Part shown: positions 27,276 through 36,855 of the stretch, piece after piece
Numbering within the stretch: the first letter of the stretch is position 1
How the letters are laid out: each line of letters opens with the position of its first letter
Assembly: GCF_001021025.1 (NCBI RefSeq)
Contig: NZ_CP011541.1
Coordinates: 1,736,001-1,800,000, forward strand
Reading direction: 5' to 3'
DNA: 64,000 bases
From: Corynebacterium epidermidicanis
GTDB lineage: Bacteria > Actinomycetota > Actinomycetes > Mycobacteriales > Mycobacteriaceae
Translations under genes and position numbers: made by a program
Notes under the pieces: generated by a model
Database searches by the model: none
Told to the model about the DNA's origin: nothing
What the model saw: the letters and a program-made list of their open reading frames with translations, nothing else

Positions 27276-28394
27276 TTAGTTGAAAAGCGCGAGCCGCAGG
27301 CGCTGCCCCAATAGTTCCCAATTCCACTGCTTTTCGACGTGCTCGCGTCCCGCCTTCCCCATGGTGGCCCGGAGGTTGTCGTCACCAAGCAACGTTAGGA
27401 TTTCCCGTCGCAACTGATCTCGATCTCGGCCAGCTACCACCCGACCCGTGGCAGCCGTGACGGTTTCGGGCGCACCACCAGAGTCGCCGGCAATGACTGG
27501 TCGTCCGGCTGCTTGGGCCTCCAGATAAACAATTCCCAGGCCTTCGACGTCCAAGCCACGTCCTCGCGTCCGAGCAGGCATCGCGAATAGTGCGCAGTGG
27601 TGCAGCAATGCGACCGCGTCAGACTGCGATACCCGACCAGTAATTCGAATATTACGAGTCCGGGAAGCTAGCCTGCGCAATACGGATTCGTAGCGACCTT
27701 GGCCAACTATTACGAGGAATGCCTCTGGATGCTTCTTGAGGATCTCGGGCCACACCCGAATGAGGCTATCCTGACCTTTTCGAGCGACCAGCCGAGACAT
27801 ACAGAGCACAATCGGAGCATCCGCTGGAATCCCGCTGAGCTGTGGTGGAAGTGGAAGTGGATCGGGGCGTCGAAAAGCTGCTGCCGAGACCCCAGAGGGC
27901 AAGTGAATGAACCGTGGCGATGCGCCAAACGCGGGCTGTAGCCGACGCAAGGTATATGCAGAGATATAAGTGACGACATCGGCGTGATCTCCGATCCGGC
28001 GTAACAGCTGGCGAGCAATAGGAAGCATCGACCAGCCCACCTCGTGCCCATGGGTGCTGGCAACGATTCGCCGTACCCCTGCACGTCTTGCTACCGGGCC
28101 AAGCAATCCGAGCGGAGCGGCAGCGCCGAACCAGACTACGTCGATGTGTTCTTCAGCGATGATGTCAGCCATTTTGGCTGCCACCGAGGGCGTAGGGAGG
28201 AGTACTCGCTGAGGCATCCGCACCACGCGGTAAGGCAGCTGAGCATCGAAGGCTGCGGCGGCAGAGCCGTCTTGGGTAGAACACAACACGACTACCTCGC
28301 TGGGATCGAGGGTCGCCACGAAGTCCCGAAGGTAGGACTGAATGCCCCCTAGGGTAGGCGGGAAATCGTTGGTGACCAGCAGCACGCGACTCAT
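27276..28394 (-). CDS. pimB: Phosphatidyl-myo-inositol mono-mannoside alpha-mannosyltransferase PimB'
   Basis: GT4 enzyme that adds the second mannose to PIM1 using GDP-mannose on the cytoplasmic face. 372 residues, GT-B fold. N-terminal loop TNDFPPTLGGIQSYL (GG-x-x motif), STHGHEVGW, CMSRLVARKGQDSLI and the donor-site block GRGLDVEGLGIVYLEAQAAG with the E-x7-E pair. Together with mptA and mptC it accounts for early and late steps of PIM/lipomannan assembly within one 12-kb region. Confidence 0.93.
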   Translation of the reverse strand: MSRVLLVTNDFPPTLGGIQSYLRDFVATLDPSEVVVLCSTQDGSAAAAFDAQLPYRVVRMPQRVLLPTPSVAAKMADIIAEEHIDVVWFGAAAPLGLLGPVARRAGVRRIVASTHGHEVGWSMLPIARQLLRRIGDHADVVTYISAYTLRRLQPAFGASPRFIHLPSGVSAAAFRRPDPLPLPPQLSGIPADAPIVLCMSRLVARKGQDSLIRVWPEILKKHPEAFLVIVGQGRYESVLRRLASRTRNIRITGRVSQSDAVALLHHCALFAMPARTRGRGLDVEGLGIVYLEAQAAGRPVIAGDSGGAPETVTAATGRVVAGRDRDQLRREILTLLGDDNLRATMGKAGREHVEKQWNWELLGQRLRLALFN

Positions 28395-28480
28395 GGGATC
28401 AGGTTAGCCTTCCGTCGCCTAGTGGTACCTCATAGCCCCAGATTGCCCCTCAGACAGCCGATAGCGGTGAGAGGTCGCTG

Positions 28481-29557
28481 TTAATAGCGACGTGCCCCAT
28501 AGAAAGGCATTGAATCAACGTCGACAACCTGCACGGGAATGCCGTAGTCGGAAGCGTGCACAAGCTTGCCGTTTCCGGCATAAATGCCGACGTGGGTTGC
28601 GCCTGGGTAGTAGCCAACAACGTCGCCGGGTTGCAGATCCGCGCGACTCACTGGGATTCCACCGGCCATCTGGGCCTGCGACGTCCTAGGAAGCGTCTTG
28701 CCTTGTTGCGCATAGGACCACACGACCAGGCCGGAGCAGTCAAAGACGTTCGGACCGGTGGCTCCCCAACCGTATGGCGAACCAAGCTTGGTCATGGCCG
28801 CCTCAAGCGCCTTCATGCCTTCCGGATTGCTTCCGTTCACCCCGGCAAGCGAATAGCCTGCGACCGGGTTATTTTTAGCTTCCCAAGCCGCGCGCTCTTC
28901 CTTATTCAACCCGTCAACGCGCTTTTGGATCTTCTCGATCCGATCCTTGAGTTCGCTTTCTTGCTTTTCCTGCACGCTTCGCTTGTACTGCAAGTCCGCC
29001 ATTTGATAATTGAGCTTCGCTTCCAGACGAGCGGCCTTGCTGTGCGCTTCCCCAGCGTCCCGAGTCGCCTCCTCCTGACGAGCAAGGGCTTCCTTTGCCT
29101 TGCGCGCGTAAGCGGTCATGTAGGCAGAACGATCAATCGCATTCTGAGGGCCATCCGCATTAATCACCGCAGTCAACGGATCTACGTTCACCCCGCGGTA
29201 GCGGGACTGCGCAAGTTTTTCGACGTCCGCCCGCGCCAGCGACTCCGCCGCTCGAGCGGAATCAATCTCGCTCTTGGCCTTGGCAACGCTCTCCTTAGCC
29301 GAAGCCACCTCTTTTTCCTTGGCTTGGATATCCTGTTGCGTTTGCTTGAACTCTTCGTTCTTGGCGCTTGCCTTCTTAGAAGCCTGCTCCAATGCTGTCA
29401 TGAGTTCAGGCACAGAAGTGATCGAATCGAGGTTAGGCGCTGGTGTAGCGGAAACTGCGGGCGCGGAAACAGGGTCCGCGACGGCACAGGGGCTACTGAG
29501 GACAGCGCAGGCCAATGCGAGGCCTAGCGCACGCGTAGTGAGGTTACGAGAGTTCAC
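28481..29557 (-). CDS. Secreted NlpC/P60 peptidoglycan hydrolase with coiled-coil domain (RipC-type)
   Basis: 358 residues from GTG 29557 (AGAAAG six bases upstream). Signal peptide (residues 1-27, ALGLALACAVLSSPCAVA), a long coiled coil about 45-220 rich in Ala/Lys/Glu, then a C-terminal NlpC/P60 endopeptidase: catalytic Cys in NVFDCSGLVVWSYAQ, His in GATHVGIYAGNG and a polar residue near KLVHASD. The coiled coil in such proteins auto-inhibits or docks to FtsEX-type regulators; that role is inferred. Tandem with a second NlpC/P60 gene. Confidence 0.92.
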   Translation of the reverse strand: MNSRNLTTRALGLALACAVLSSPCAVADPVSAPAVSATPAPNLDSITSVPELMTALEQASKKASAKNEEFKQTQQDIQAKEKEVASAKESVAKAKSEIDSARAAESLARADVEKLAQSRYRGVNVDPLTAVINADGPQNAIDRSAYMTAYARKAKEALARQEEATRDAGEAHSKAARLEAKLNYQMADLQYKRSVQEKQESELKDRIEKIQKRVDGLNKEERAAWEAKNNPVAGYSLAGVNGSNPEGMKALEAAMTKLGSPYGWGATGPNVFDCSGLVVWSYAQQGKTLPRTSQAQMAGGIPVSRADLQPGDVVGYYPGATHVGIYAGNGKLVHASDYGIPVQVVDVDSMPFYGARRY

Positions 29558-29881
29558 GAAGGTCTTTCTAGGAAGCAAAAGGCGAATGTAGGTGGCGACG
29601 GTTGTACCACCCTGATGCTGAACTTCAGCCACAAATGATATCTAAGACTACCCTTAACGCAAGCTTAAAACAAGCGCAAGGCCTCGGATTTTTCGACTGG
29701 GTCCCTCCATTAGGAACAGCAAACGAGCACGGTCCGACCGGCAAGGCAGCTAGATAGCTTTCTCGGAAGCACTATACCCCCTTTTACTACCGAATGATCT
29801 GTGACTAGAAGCTCGAAACTGACGAATAGGCCCGGAGTATCCACTAGCCCCTCCCTAGTGTGAAAGTCTGCCCAGCAAATG
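29558..29881 (-). other. Intergenic region between the two NlpC/P60 genes
   Basis: No gene seen. It should hold the promoter for the coiled-coil hydrolase; a TAGTCTTAGATATCAT stretch around 29635-29650 (minus strand) contains -10-like hexamers. No riboswitch resembling the one upstream of the neighbouring gene was found here. Confidence 0.4.
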
Positions 29882-29919
29882 CAAAAGCAGGCGTCACACC
29901 CACTGGGTGGAGGCCTGCT
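29882..29919 (-). terminator. Intrinsic terminator after the short NlpC/P60 gene
   Basis: AGCAGGC (29919-29913) pairs with GCCTGCT (29892-29886) on the minus strand, with an inner CACCCA/TGGGTG stem, followed by TTTGC. It lies 24 bases after the stop codon. Confidence 0.8.
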
Positions 29920-29942
29920 AATGGCAGCACTAGGGACGGCGC

Positions 29943-30575
29943 TTAGAAACGCACTGCAGAGTGGTACGGCATGTAGTCGAGCGGGTGCTCAGACAGTGGA
30001 GTACCTTCGGTCAGAGCGTGGATAACAGTCCCATGGCCGGTGTAGATACCCACGTGGGATGCGCCACCATAGAATGCAACGATATCGCCAGCCTGCAACT
30101 GATCACGAGAGACAGGAGTGCCCTGCGCCGCCTGAGCATAAGAGGTACGCGGAATCTGCTTGCCCACCTGAGCGTAAGCCCAAGATGTCAAACCAGAGCA
30201 ATCGAAGGCGTTTGGGCCGGCAGCGCCATAAACATATGGAGATCCAATCTTGGAACGTGCAGCGTCGACGATAGCCTGACCAGCGGTCTGCTGTGGTGCA
30301 GCCTCGGCCGGAACAGCAGCTTGCTGAACGTTAGCGTTGTAGCTGACTACTTCACCTTGAGCTGCCAGCGACGGTACCCATTGCTGAATTCCAGGAACGG
30401 AAGCAATGTTTGGAACATTTTCCAAACCAGCGAGTTCCATCCGCAGGTTGGTGTTAGGAACAACTACCTCAGCCGCGTTTGCCGGCGTGGCAAGAGCTAC
30501 AGCAGAGCCTACGGCGACAGCAGTTGCAGAAGCCTTTGCACCAAATGAAACAGTAGAACGGGTGTGTTTACCCAC
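29943..30575 (-). CDS. Secreted NlpC/P60 peptidoglycan endopeptidase
   Basis: 210 residues from GTG 30575, with GGAG eight bases upstream. Signal peptide 1-35 (AVAVGSAVALATPANA), a short variable linker 36-95, then an NlpC/P60 domain: catalytic Cys126 in NAFDCSGLTSWAYAQ, His about 174 in GASHVGIYTGHG. No coiled coil, unlike its neighbour. Expression is probably controlled by the c-di-AMP riboswitch in its leader, linking wall cleavage to the nucleotide that signals turgor and envelope stress. Confidence 0.93.
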   Translation of the reverse strand: MGKHTRSTVSFGAKASATAVAVGSAVALATPANAAEVVVPNTNLRMELAGLENVPNIASVPGIQQWVPSLAAQGEVVSYNANVQQAAVPAEAAPQQTAGQAIVDAARSKIGSPYVYGAAGPNAFDCSGLTSWAYAQVGKQIPRTSYAQAAQGTPVSRDQLQAGDIVAFYGGASHVGIYTGHGTVIHALTEGTPLSEHPLDYMPYHSAVRF

Positions 30576-30600
30576 GAATAATCTCCAAATCTTCCTTTTA

Positions 30601-30730
30601 GCCGGCCGGGTTAGCTGTCGGATTCGGAAACGGAAGGCTCCCTACCACTGACCACTTCGCCATACAACGAAGCTCTCCAGTGGATTCACCCCAGAAAACT
30701 GTGGTTCCCCGGCTCAGAGCGCAACTCAAG
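30601..30730 (-). promoter_or_regulatory. Cyclic di-AMP (ydaO/yuaA) riboswitch
   Basis: On the minus strand, in order: GAGCCGGGGAACCAC, TTCTGGGGTGAATCC, GGTAGGGAGCCTTCCG, CCGAATCCGACAGCTAACCC and a closing GGCCGGC. These match the conserved core of the ydaO-yuaA RNA class in sequence and spacing (about 125 bases). It ends 26 bases before the GTG of the NlpC/P60 gene. In this class, c-di-AMP binding generally switches expression off. No clear terminator lies between it and the gene, so control of translation or of a less obvious hairpin is possible. Confidence 0.93.
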
Positions 30731-31263
30731 AGGGAACTCTTGAACTTCACTCCGATTAGGCATATTTGATTTATATTCCAGGTTTTGGCCAATTCGACCA
30801 TCCCGCAATGTCTCGACAAGATTACGAAATGGTCACGGCCGTTGTCCAATAAGACACGCGTTATTTTTTTGTTATCGCGCCGTTATCAAAAAGTCGGACA
30901 AGACTGCCAGGTTCCCCCAATAAACCGCCAGCCCTAGCAGCCCGCAATGCCAACCCATCGTTTACCCAGTTCAGTCCAGACAAATTGTCTCAAGTGCCGG
31001 CTCGTGTCACGAGAAGGCACTCCTTCTACAAATCCATTCTTGGCAATTTTCTGAAACTTTGAGATTTAACTCACGTTTACAGCGGGCGAACCTCACGGTT
31101 CGCATGAGCCACATCAATAACGCCCTCACCATCAGTGGTCGATACAAGATGTGTTCAGGTTGAAGGCAAGCTCGAGCGAGAAGACATCAAAAGCTGATTG
31201 TCGCCTGGCCAACGAATGTAATAGCGATAGACATTTTGATGGCCACTGTGCTCCACGCAAAGT
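30731..31263. other. Long non-coding region upstream of the riboswitch
   Basis: About 530 bases without a convincing gene. A probable promoter for the riboswitch RNA lies near 30760-30800 (minus strand), where TTGGCC is followed by AT-rich TATAAATCAAAT. The rest holds no domain-bearing frame, repeat or obvious RNA that I recognise. Confidence 0.5.
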
Positions 31264-31295
31264 AAAGGGCCCAGGAGGTATCTCCTGGGCCCTTA
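31264..31295 (-). terminator. Intrinsic terminator after qcrB
   Basis: Perfect 13-bp stem AAGGGCCCAGGAG (31265-31277) with CTCCTGGGCCCTT (31282-31294) and a 4-base loop, followed on the minus strand by TACTTTG. It ends the ctaE-qcrCAB transcript, 27 bases past the qcrB stop. Confidence 0.92.
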
Positions 31296-31321
31296 AAACG
31301 AGCTAGACAGTCAGGTTTTCC

Positions 31322-32953
31322 TTACTTAGGGGAACGACCGTTCTCGATATCTTCCGCACGATTAGCTTCATTGAGCGCGCGGTACATCTCAAGCTCTTCT
31401 TCGTGATTCTCGTGAGCGATCTCGGCTGCCTTGGCAGCGATTGCCTCATCATCAGCCTTGAACGCAGAACCGCGGCTGAGCGAATCGGCAAAGCCGAGTT
31501 CGTTCATCTGCTTTGGCACCTTAGCGCCAGCGTATTCCAGCGGGATTGGGTGACCATGCTCGTCGACCGGGCCAAGCGGCTGGTGTACTTCGATGAAGGC
31601 ACCATTCGAGAGCTGGTGGATGACACCGGTCTCGATACCATGCTCGAGAACTTCACGGTCAGAGCGCTGCAGGCCCACACAAATTCGGTAGGTCAAGAAG
31701 TAGGTCAGTGCCGGCAGCACGATCAAACCGATACGACCAACCCAGGTCATTGCGTTCAACGAAATCTGGAAGTGGTAGGCGAAGAGGTCGTTACCACCCG
31801 ACAGAGTCAGCAAGAAGTAGAACATCAGGGCCATTGCACCAAGAGCGGTACGAACTGGCACGTCGCGCGGGCGCTGCAACAGGTTGTGGTGAGCGTCGTC
31901 GCCAGTGATCTTCTTCTCGATGAATGGATAAGCAAACAGCAGAACCACGAGGATACCGAGCATGACGGCTACCCAGAACACTGCTGGGATCGTGTAGTTG
32001 CCCAGGTAGAGTTCCCAGGCTGGCATCACACGAGCTGCACCGTCCGTCCACAGCATGTAGATATCCGGCTGGGAACCAGCGGAAACCTGGGCTGGGTTGT
32101 ATGGACCAAGGTTCCAAATTGCGTTGATGGTGGTTACACCAGCCATCAGCGCCAGCACACCGAAGGTGAACAGACCGAAGGCGACACCCTTTACAGCGAA
32201 CACTGGCAGGATTCGGACACCAACAACATTGTTCTCTGCACGACCAGGTCCAGGGAACTGGGTGTGCTTCTGGAACCACACGATTGCCACGTGAGCTGCG
32301 ATCAGGGCGAGAATGATGCCCGGGATCAACAGAACGTGCAGAATGTAGAAGCGGTCCAGCATGATTTCGGATGGGAAGTCACCACCGAAAACAGCCCAGT
32401 GCATCCAGGTACCGATGATCGGCAGGGACACCACGATCGCAGACATGATTCGCAGACCAACGCCGGAGAGCAGGTCGTCCGGCAGAGAGTATCCCATGAA
32501 GCCTTCAGCGACGGACAGGATCAGCAGGACACAGCCGATGATCCAGTTGGCCTCACGTGGACGACGGAATGCACCGGTGAAGAACACGCGCATCATGTGA
32601 ACCATGATGGAGACGGCGAACATGAGAGCTGCCCAGTGGTGCAGCTGACGGATAAACAGACCACCGCGAACTTCGAAAGAAAGGTTCAACGCCGTCTCGT
32701 ACGCGCGAGACATTTCGACGCCGTTAAGCGGTGCATATGCACCGTCGTAGATCACCTTGGTGATCGATGGGTCAAAGAACAGGGTGAGGTAGATACCGGA
32801 CAGCAACAAGATGATGAAGCTGTAGAGAGCAACCTCACCAAGCATGAAGGACCAGTGCGTTGGGAAGACCTTGTTGATGTTCGTGCGTACTACGCCAGCA
32901 AATGGGTAACGCGAATCTAGGTTATTTCCGAGTTGATCTAGTTTGTTGCTCAT
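31322..32953 (-). CDS. qcrB: Cytochrome bc1 complex cytochrome b subunit
   Basis: Membrane quinol-oxidising core with two b hemes. 543 residues, about nine transmembrane helices plus a long charged C-terminal extension typical of Actinobacteria. Heme-ligand region [24 protein letters not shown] and [23 protein letters not shown] supply the His pairs; the Qo PEWY equivalent is replaced by PAWELY as in other Actinobacteria. Overlaps qcrA by four bases. The bc1 complex forms a supercomplex with the aa3 oxidase encoded alongside. Confidence 0.96.
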   Translation of the reverse strand: MSNKLDQLGNNLDSRYPFAGVVRTNINKVFPTHWSFMLGEVALYSFIILLLSGIYLTLFFDPSITKVIYDGAYAPLNGVEMSRAYETALNLSFEVRGGLFIRQLHHWAALMFAVSIMVHMMRVFFTGAFRRPREANWIIGCVLLILSVAEGFMGYSLPDDLLSGVGLRIMSAIVVSLPIIGTWMHWAVFGGDFPSEIMLDRFYILHVLLIPGIILALIAAHVAIVWFQKHTQFPGPGRAENNVVGVRILPVFAVKGVAFGLFTFGVLALMAGVTTINAIWNLGPYNPAQVSAGSQPDIYMLWTDGAARVMPAWELYLGNYTIPAVFWVAVMLGILVVLLFAYPFIEKKITGDDAHHNLLQRPRDVPVRTALGAMALMFYFLLTLSGGNDLFAYHFQISLNAMTWVGRIGLIVLPALTYFLTYRICVGLQRSDREVLEHGIETGVIHQLSNGAFIEVHQPLGPVDEHGHPIPLEYAGAKVPKQMNELGFADSLSRGSAFKADDEAIAAKAAEIAHENHEEELEMYRALNEANRAEDIENGRSPK

Positions 32954-34164
32954 GACTTACGCTCCCAGAATGCCGGGCCAACCGGCTCAATGAAGTTACC
33001 CTTGGCGATGAGGTAGCCCTCTTCGTCGACGGTGATTGGCAGCTGTGGCAGCGCGCGGGCGGCAGGACCGAACAACGGCTTGCCGTAGCGCAGTGCATCG
33101 AACTGTGACTGGTGACATGGGCACAGAATTCGGTTGGTCTGTGCTTCGTACAGCGAGGTTGGACAGCCGATGTGGGTGCAGATCTTCGAGTACGCGTAGT
33201 AGTCGCCGTAGTGGAAGTCTTCCTGGTTTTCGCGCTCGATAACCTTCTTAGCATCTTCGGAGCGCAGGCGGATGAGCATCACTGCGTTACGAGGGCCATG
33301 GATGGAGTGCATGTGCATGGTGTACACATCGCGCTTCGGATCGTAGGAGTCGCCGTCGTTTACGTCTTCTTCACACAGTGGGAAGACGGTCTCCATAGCT
33401 GCGGCGGAAAGATCCTCTGGACGCATACGAACCAGGCGGGTAACACCAGTGGTGCTGTAGTGCTCGCCGTGCTTTTCAGCGATAGCAGACGTATCGCGAC
33501 CGAGGTAGATCTTCTTACCATCTTCAATCTGGGTCCAACCGGAAGTCCAGAGAGTACCGTCACCGTTGTAGTCGAGGGCACCCTCCTTCTTCTTCCAAGG
33601 GTTCTTGATCATGCCGCCAAGTGGGAAGATGATCGCGAGGCCAGCGAGAACTGCTGAGGTACCCATGAGGCCCATAAGCACTTTACGACGACCGAGGGTC
33701 GAAGTCTCCCAGGAGTCATTGAGCAACGCAACCAAGGTAGCGCGATCAACTTCGTCAGACCCGCCGTCGTGACGGCGCTGCACCGAGATTTCCTCTGGGA
33801 TGAACTTCTTCTGGTACTGAACGACGCCGATGGCCATCGAAAGGATCGACAGACCCATCGTGACACCCAGCAGCGGGGTGTAGAAAGTGTAGACCCACTT
33901 GCCGTCTTCACCGAGGCCCTTGTACTCCCAAGGCCAGAACAGGTAGACCGCCATGAAGGCAAGCGCCATCACAATAGCAAGGGCAAACCAGAAGCCAACG
34001 TTGGTGACTGCACGCTTTTCAGCGGGGTCATTCGCAATTGGGAAACGTTCCTTGCGGTAAGCGACCGTAACTTCATCAAGTTCGGTGCCCAGACGAGCAA
34101 GTTCGTCATTGCTCATGGCTTTGAGCTCTTGGCTCGTGTAGTTCTTGTTGACGTTGTTGCTCAT
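32950..34164 (-). CDS. qcrA: Cytochrome bc1 complex Rieske iron-sulfur subunit
   Basis: 404 residues from ATG 34164 (MSNNVNKNY), which overlaps the qcrC stop as ATGA; a longer frame upstream lies inside qcrC. Three N-terminal transmembrane helices, the actinobacterial form, precede a C-terminal Rieske domain with CTHIGCP and CPCHQSQFD, giving the two Cys and two His that hold the 2Fe-2S cluster. Transfers electrons from quinol to the diheme cytochrome c. Confidence 0.96.
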   Translation of the reverse strand: MSNNVNKNYTSQELKAMSNDELARLGTELDEVTVAYRKERFPIANDPAEKRAVTNVGFWFALAIVMALAFMAVYLFWPWEYKGLGEDGKWVYTFYTPLLGVTMGLSILSMAIGVVQYQKKFIPEEISVQRRHDGGSDEVDRATLVALLNDSWETSTLGRRKVLMGLMGTSAVLAGLAIIFPLGGMIKNPWKKKEGALDYNGDGTLWTSGWTQIEDGKKIYLGRDTSAIAEKHGEHYSTTGVTRLVRMRPEDLSAAAMETVFPLCEEDVNDGDSYDPKRDVYTMHMHSIHGPRNAVMLIRLRSEDAKKVIERENQEDFHYGDYYAYSKICTHIGCPTSLYEAQTNRILCPCHQSQFDALRYGKPLFGPAARALPQLPITVDEEGYLIAKGNFIEPVGPAFWERKS

Positions 34165-35015
34165 GAGCGAGATCCAATCCACAGAGCAGCGGCGATCAGA
34201 GCCGCGATACCGATTAGCCACATAAACATGCCTTCAGAGACTGGGCCGAGGCCACCCAGTGCGTACCCGCCTGGGCTTGGGGTTTCCTTGGCAGCCTTAA
34301 TGTAGGCAATGATGTCCTTCTTCTCGTCCTCAGTGAGCTGACGATCAGAGAACTTAGGCATGTTCTGCGGGCCAGTGAGCATGGCCTGGTAGATCTCTTG
34401 CTCGTTAGCTGGATCGAGGTATGGAGCGTACTTGCCGGAAGAAAGTGCGCCACCACGACCAGTGAAGTTGTGGCAAGATGCACAGTTCAAACGGAAGAGC
34501 TCAGAACCACGAGCAATGTCGGCTGGGTCGATCTGCCCGTCGAAGTTCTTACCCCGCAACGACTCCATGGCCACAGAGCCGTCTTCATTCTTGACGATGC
34601 CAGGGCCGCCACCGTTTGCGTTCACATAAGCTGCGATCGCCAGGGTCTGTTGCTCGGAGAAGCGCTGTGGCTTACGAGCAGCCTGAGCCTCATTGCGCAG
34701 CATAGGCATACGCCCAGAGTGAACCTGGAAGTACACTGCGCCTTCGCCAACGCCGATGAGCGATGGGCCACGGCCCTCTTCGCCTTGCAGGTTGGTTCCG
34801 TGACAGGTGATGCAGGCAGTGTCGTACAGCGCCTTGCCCTCTGCTACCAAAGCTTGTTGATCAGTCGATGCCGTAACAACTTGCGCATCAGGCGTGAAAG
34901 CGGAGGCCAAAAGCCCCGCGCTGGTGAGGCCGAGAGTCAGTGCAGCAGCGCCAGCCAAAGTGCGGCGTGCCTTCCGTCGGCTCTTGGCCTTCTTCGCAGT
35001 AGTCGATGCGTTCAC
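34161..35015 (-). CDS. qcrC: Cytochrome bc1 complex diheme cytochrome c subunit
   Basis: Diheme cytochrome cc that passes electrons directly to the aa3 oxidase; Actinobacteria use it in place of soluble cytochrome c. Two heme sites, CITCH (about 68-72) and CASCH (about 165-169), lie between an N-terminal membrane anchor and a C-terminal helix [20 protein letters not shown] 35015 has a full AGGAGG five bases upstream and gives 284 residues; an ATG at 35051 with a weaker AAGGG is the alternative. Confidence 0.94.
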   Translation of the reverse strand: MNASTTAKKAKSRRKARRTLAGAAALTLGLTSAGLLASAFTPDAQVVTASTDQQALVAEGKALYDTACITCHGTNLQGEEGRGPSLIGVGEGAVYFQVHSGRMPMLRNEAQAARKPQRFSEQQTLAIAAYVNANGGGPGIVKNEDGSVAMESLRGKNFDGQIDPADIARGSELFRLNCASCHNFTGRGGALSSGKYAPYLDPANEQEIYQAMLTGPQNMPKFSDRQLTEDEKKDIIAYIKAAKETPSPGGYALGGLGPVSEGMFMWLIGIAALIAAALWIGSRS

Positions 35016-35133
35016 AACGTCCTCCTGCTTTGTTGGGTTGGTTTCCATCATTTCCCTTAAATCTCGGTTGCGGAAAGTGAAGGGCTGTAGGCCTTAACGA
35101 AGCTACCGGCCGGAAGCTTCATGCCCCTACGGC

Positions 35134-35748
35134 CTACTGAATGAAGTAAATGGTGATGAACAGGCCGATCCACACGACGTCGACAAAGTGCCAGTAGTAG
35201 GACACTGCCATCGCCGCGGTTGCCTGCGCTGGGGTGAACTTCGACTTCGCAATACGGAGCAGCACCACAACGAATCCGAGCACGCCTGCGAGGACGTGAG
35301 CGGCGTGGAAGCCGGTCGTAATGAAGAAGGCCGAACCGTAAACGGAGCTCTGGATGGTCAGACCCTCATGTACGAGGTTGTAGTACTCGTAAGCCTGGCC
35401 AACCAGGAATATCGCACCCAGCAAGATTGTGATTGCATACCACAACCGAAGCTTGAACACATCCCCTCGTTCAGCGGCAAAAACACCAGCCTGGGCCGTC
35501 ACAGAAGACGACACCAGAATTACGGTGATCAACAATGCGTAAGGAACCTTGAGGTGTCCAGTACCCCAATCCCACGCTTCTCCCTGCCCATTTGCGCGAG
35601 ATACAAAGTAAATCGCGAAGAGGCCAGCGAAGAACATCAATTCCTGAGACAGGAACACAATCGTGCCGACACTGACCATGTTTGGCCGGTTCAGTGCCAC
35701 AACACGCTGTGGTGCTGCCATTCCTTTATTTCCAACTGCGCTCGTCAC
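35134..35748 (-). CDS. ctaE: Cytochrome c oxidase (aa3) subunit III
   Basis: 204 residues with five transmembrane helices, the short form found in Actinobacteria. Motifs: [16 protein letters not shown] near residue 30, [14 protein letters not shown] and [18 protein letters not shown] at the C-terminus. First gene of ctaE-qcrC-qcrA-qcrB. The GTG start lies 7 bases after CATACT (35761-35756), suggesting a leaderless transcript. Confidence 0.96.
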   Translation of the reverse strand: MTSAVGNKGMAAPQRVVALNRPNMVSVGTIVFLSQELMFFAGLFAIYFVSRANGQGEAWDWGTGHLKVPYALLITVILVSSSVTAQAGVFAAERGDVFKLRLWYAITILLGAIFLVGQAYEYYNLVHEGLTIQSSVYGSAFFITTGFHAAHVLAGVLGFVVVLLRIAKSKFTPAQATAAMAVSYYWHFVDVVWIGLFITIYFIQ

Positions 35749-35755
35749 GCAATCT

Positions 35756-35810
35756 AGTATGCCGGTTGGTCACGATTAAGTCACTTCGTATCCCCCCGAA
35801 GTGAACTTAA
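35756..35810 (-). promoter_or_regulatory. ctaE promoter with overlapping inverted repeat
   Basis: The -10 hexamer CATACT is at 35761-35756. Just upstream, TTAAGTCACTTCG (35776-35788) and CGAAGTGAACTTAA (35797-35810) form an inverted repeat with one inserted base and an 8-base spacer. It overlaps the expected -35 position and so could be an operator; no known regulator site was recognised. Confidence 0.55.
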
Positions 35811-36351
35811 GTAGCGTCTGTTTTCCCAGGTGGGTTGGCCGGAAAAATTTAAAGTATTTTCTGACACCCCCACGGGAACTATTCCCCCACAGTGTCCGAC
35901 GCCAAGGTTTCTGCTGGTCACAACGCGGTTTAGCCGACTACAGCCCTTCCCCATCGGCACCGAGGCTCGTCCGGAAGCAATTTTAGCGCAACGGTTGGAC
36001 AAAATTGCCCACTTGTTTGCCTTGACCCTGAGATACATCTCACACCGGATTACGGCCGAATAACCCACTACTACAACTAAAGGTTTACCCCCTTCGCTAG
36101 GCGCCGCTACATAAGCACCCCACCAAAAAGACGTGCTTAGACACGCTTTTAGCCCATCAACACACCCAGACTACGGAAAGTTCCCACCAAAGATCGGCCG
36201 GAATGAAGGACAATGTCCACCACACGACGCGATGCGACTAACAGTGACGGCCACTACATAAATGACGAACTACGGATAGCAGCGTAAAGAACCCTGCTGG
36301 ACTGCAACTAGCCCGCCAAGGCAATTCCGATTACCCGTTAAACCAAACAAA
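35811..36351. other. Non-coding region between ctaE and ctaF
   Basis: Roughly 540 bases with no supported gene. The only frame of note (95 codons, minus strand 35781-36068) has no recognisable domain, and part of it covers the ctaE operator region. No repeat or RNA recognised. Confidence 0.45.
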
Positions 36352-36388
36352 AAATCCTGCTCCCTCCCATGGAAGGCTGCAGGATTTA
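36352..36388 (-). terminator. Intrinsic terminator after ctaF
   Basis: AAATCCTGC (36387-36379) pairs with GCAGGATTT (36360-36352) on the minus strand; the stem continues imperfectly inward (CTTCC/GGAGG) and is followed by TTTGT. Lies 18 bases after the ctaF stop. Confidence 0.85.
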
Positions 36389-36405
36389 TGTTTAACAGCT
36401 AATGA

Positions 36406-36837
36406 CTAGTGCTTTTCCTTCGGAATGCCATACTGCAGGTTCAGCATAGTGCCGGACCAGATAAGAATCATGGCACCAAAAGCAATCAACCAGTAGTGCA
36501 TGTAGACGATACCAAAGCCAAGGACGGCAATAGCACCGGCCATAACCGCTGGCCAGATGGAGCTTGGGCTAAAGAAACCGAGCATACCGGTCTTGTCTTC
36601 GACCTCTGCTTCTTCCCAGTCCTCAGGAAGAATATCCATGCGGCGTTCGGTGAAGTGGAAGTATCCACCAAGCATCAGGCAGAGACCAGTGGCCAGAGTA
36701 AGACCCGTACCACCCGCCCACTCGATACCTTGAATACTGCCGGCATCGGCGACCTTTGCGGTAGCGACGAAGTAGATCACTGTCATGATCAACAAGAAGG
36801 TCGCAAGACCATACATGATTTTTGCGCTGGACTTCAT
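36406..36837 (-). CDS. ctaF: Actinobacterial cytochrome c oxidase subunit IV
   Basis: 143-residue membrane protein with four hydrophobic helices: 5-25, 38-58, 95-112 and about 115-132. The central loop [21 protein letters not shown] is the conserved piece of the actinobacterial subunit IV family. It follows ctaC by 18 bases, so ctaC-ctaF form an operon, as in C. glutamicum. Confidence 0.92.
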   Translation of the reverse strand: MKSSAKIMYGLATFLLIMTVIYFVATAKVADAGSIQGIEWAGGTGLTLATGLCLMLGGYFHFTERRMDILPEDWEEAEVEDKTGMLGFFSPSSIWPAVMAGAIAVLGFGIVYMHYWLIAFGAMILIWSGTMLNLQYGIPKEKH

Positions 36838-36855
36838 TGTGCTGTACCCCTTTGA

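Noticed and set aside
30598..30849. 83-codon frame over the NlpC/P60 leader
   Set aside because: It is the c-di-AMP riboswitch read as protein.
31403..32920. A 505-codon open frame on the plus strand opposite qcrB
   Set aside because: It mirrors the coding frame of a well-recognised cytochrome b gene, is rich in His/Gln/Asp with no domain, and results from codon bias on the other strand.
35781..36068. 95-codon frame upstream of ctaE
   Set aside because: No domain, and part of it covers the ctaE inverted repeat and upstream promoter region.
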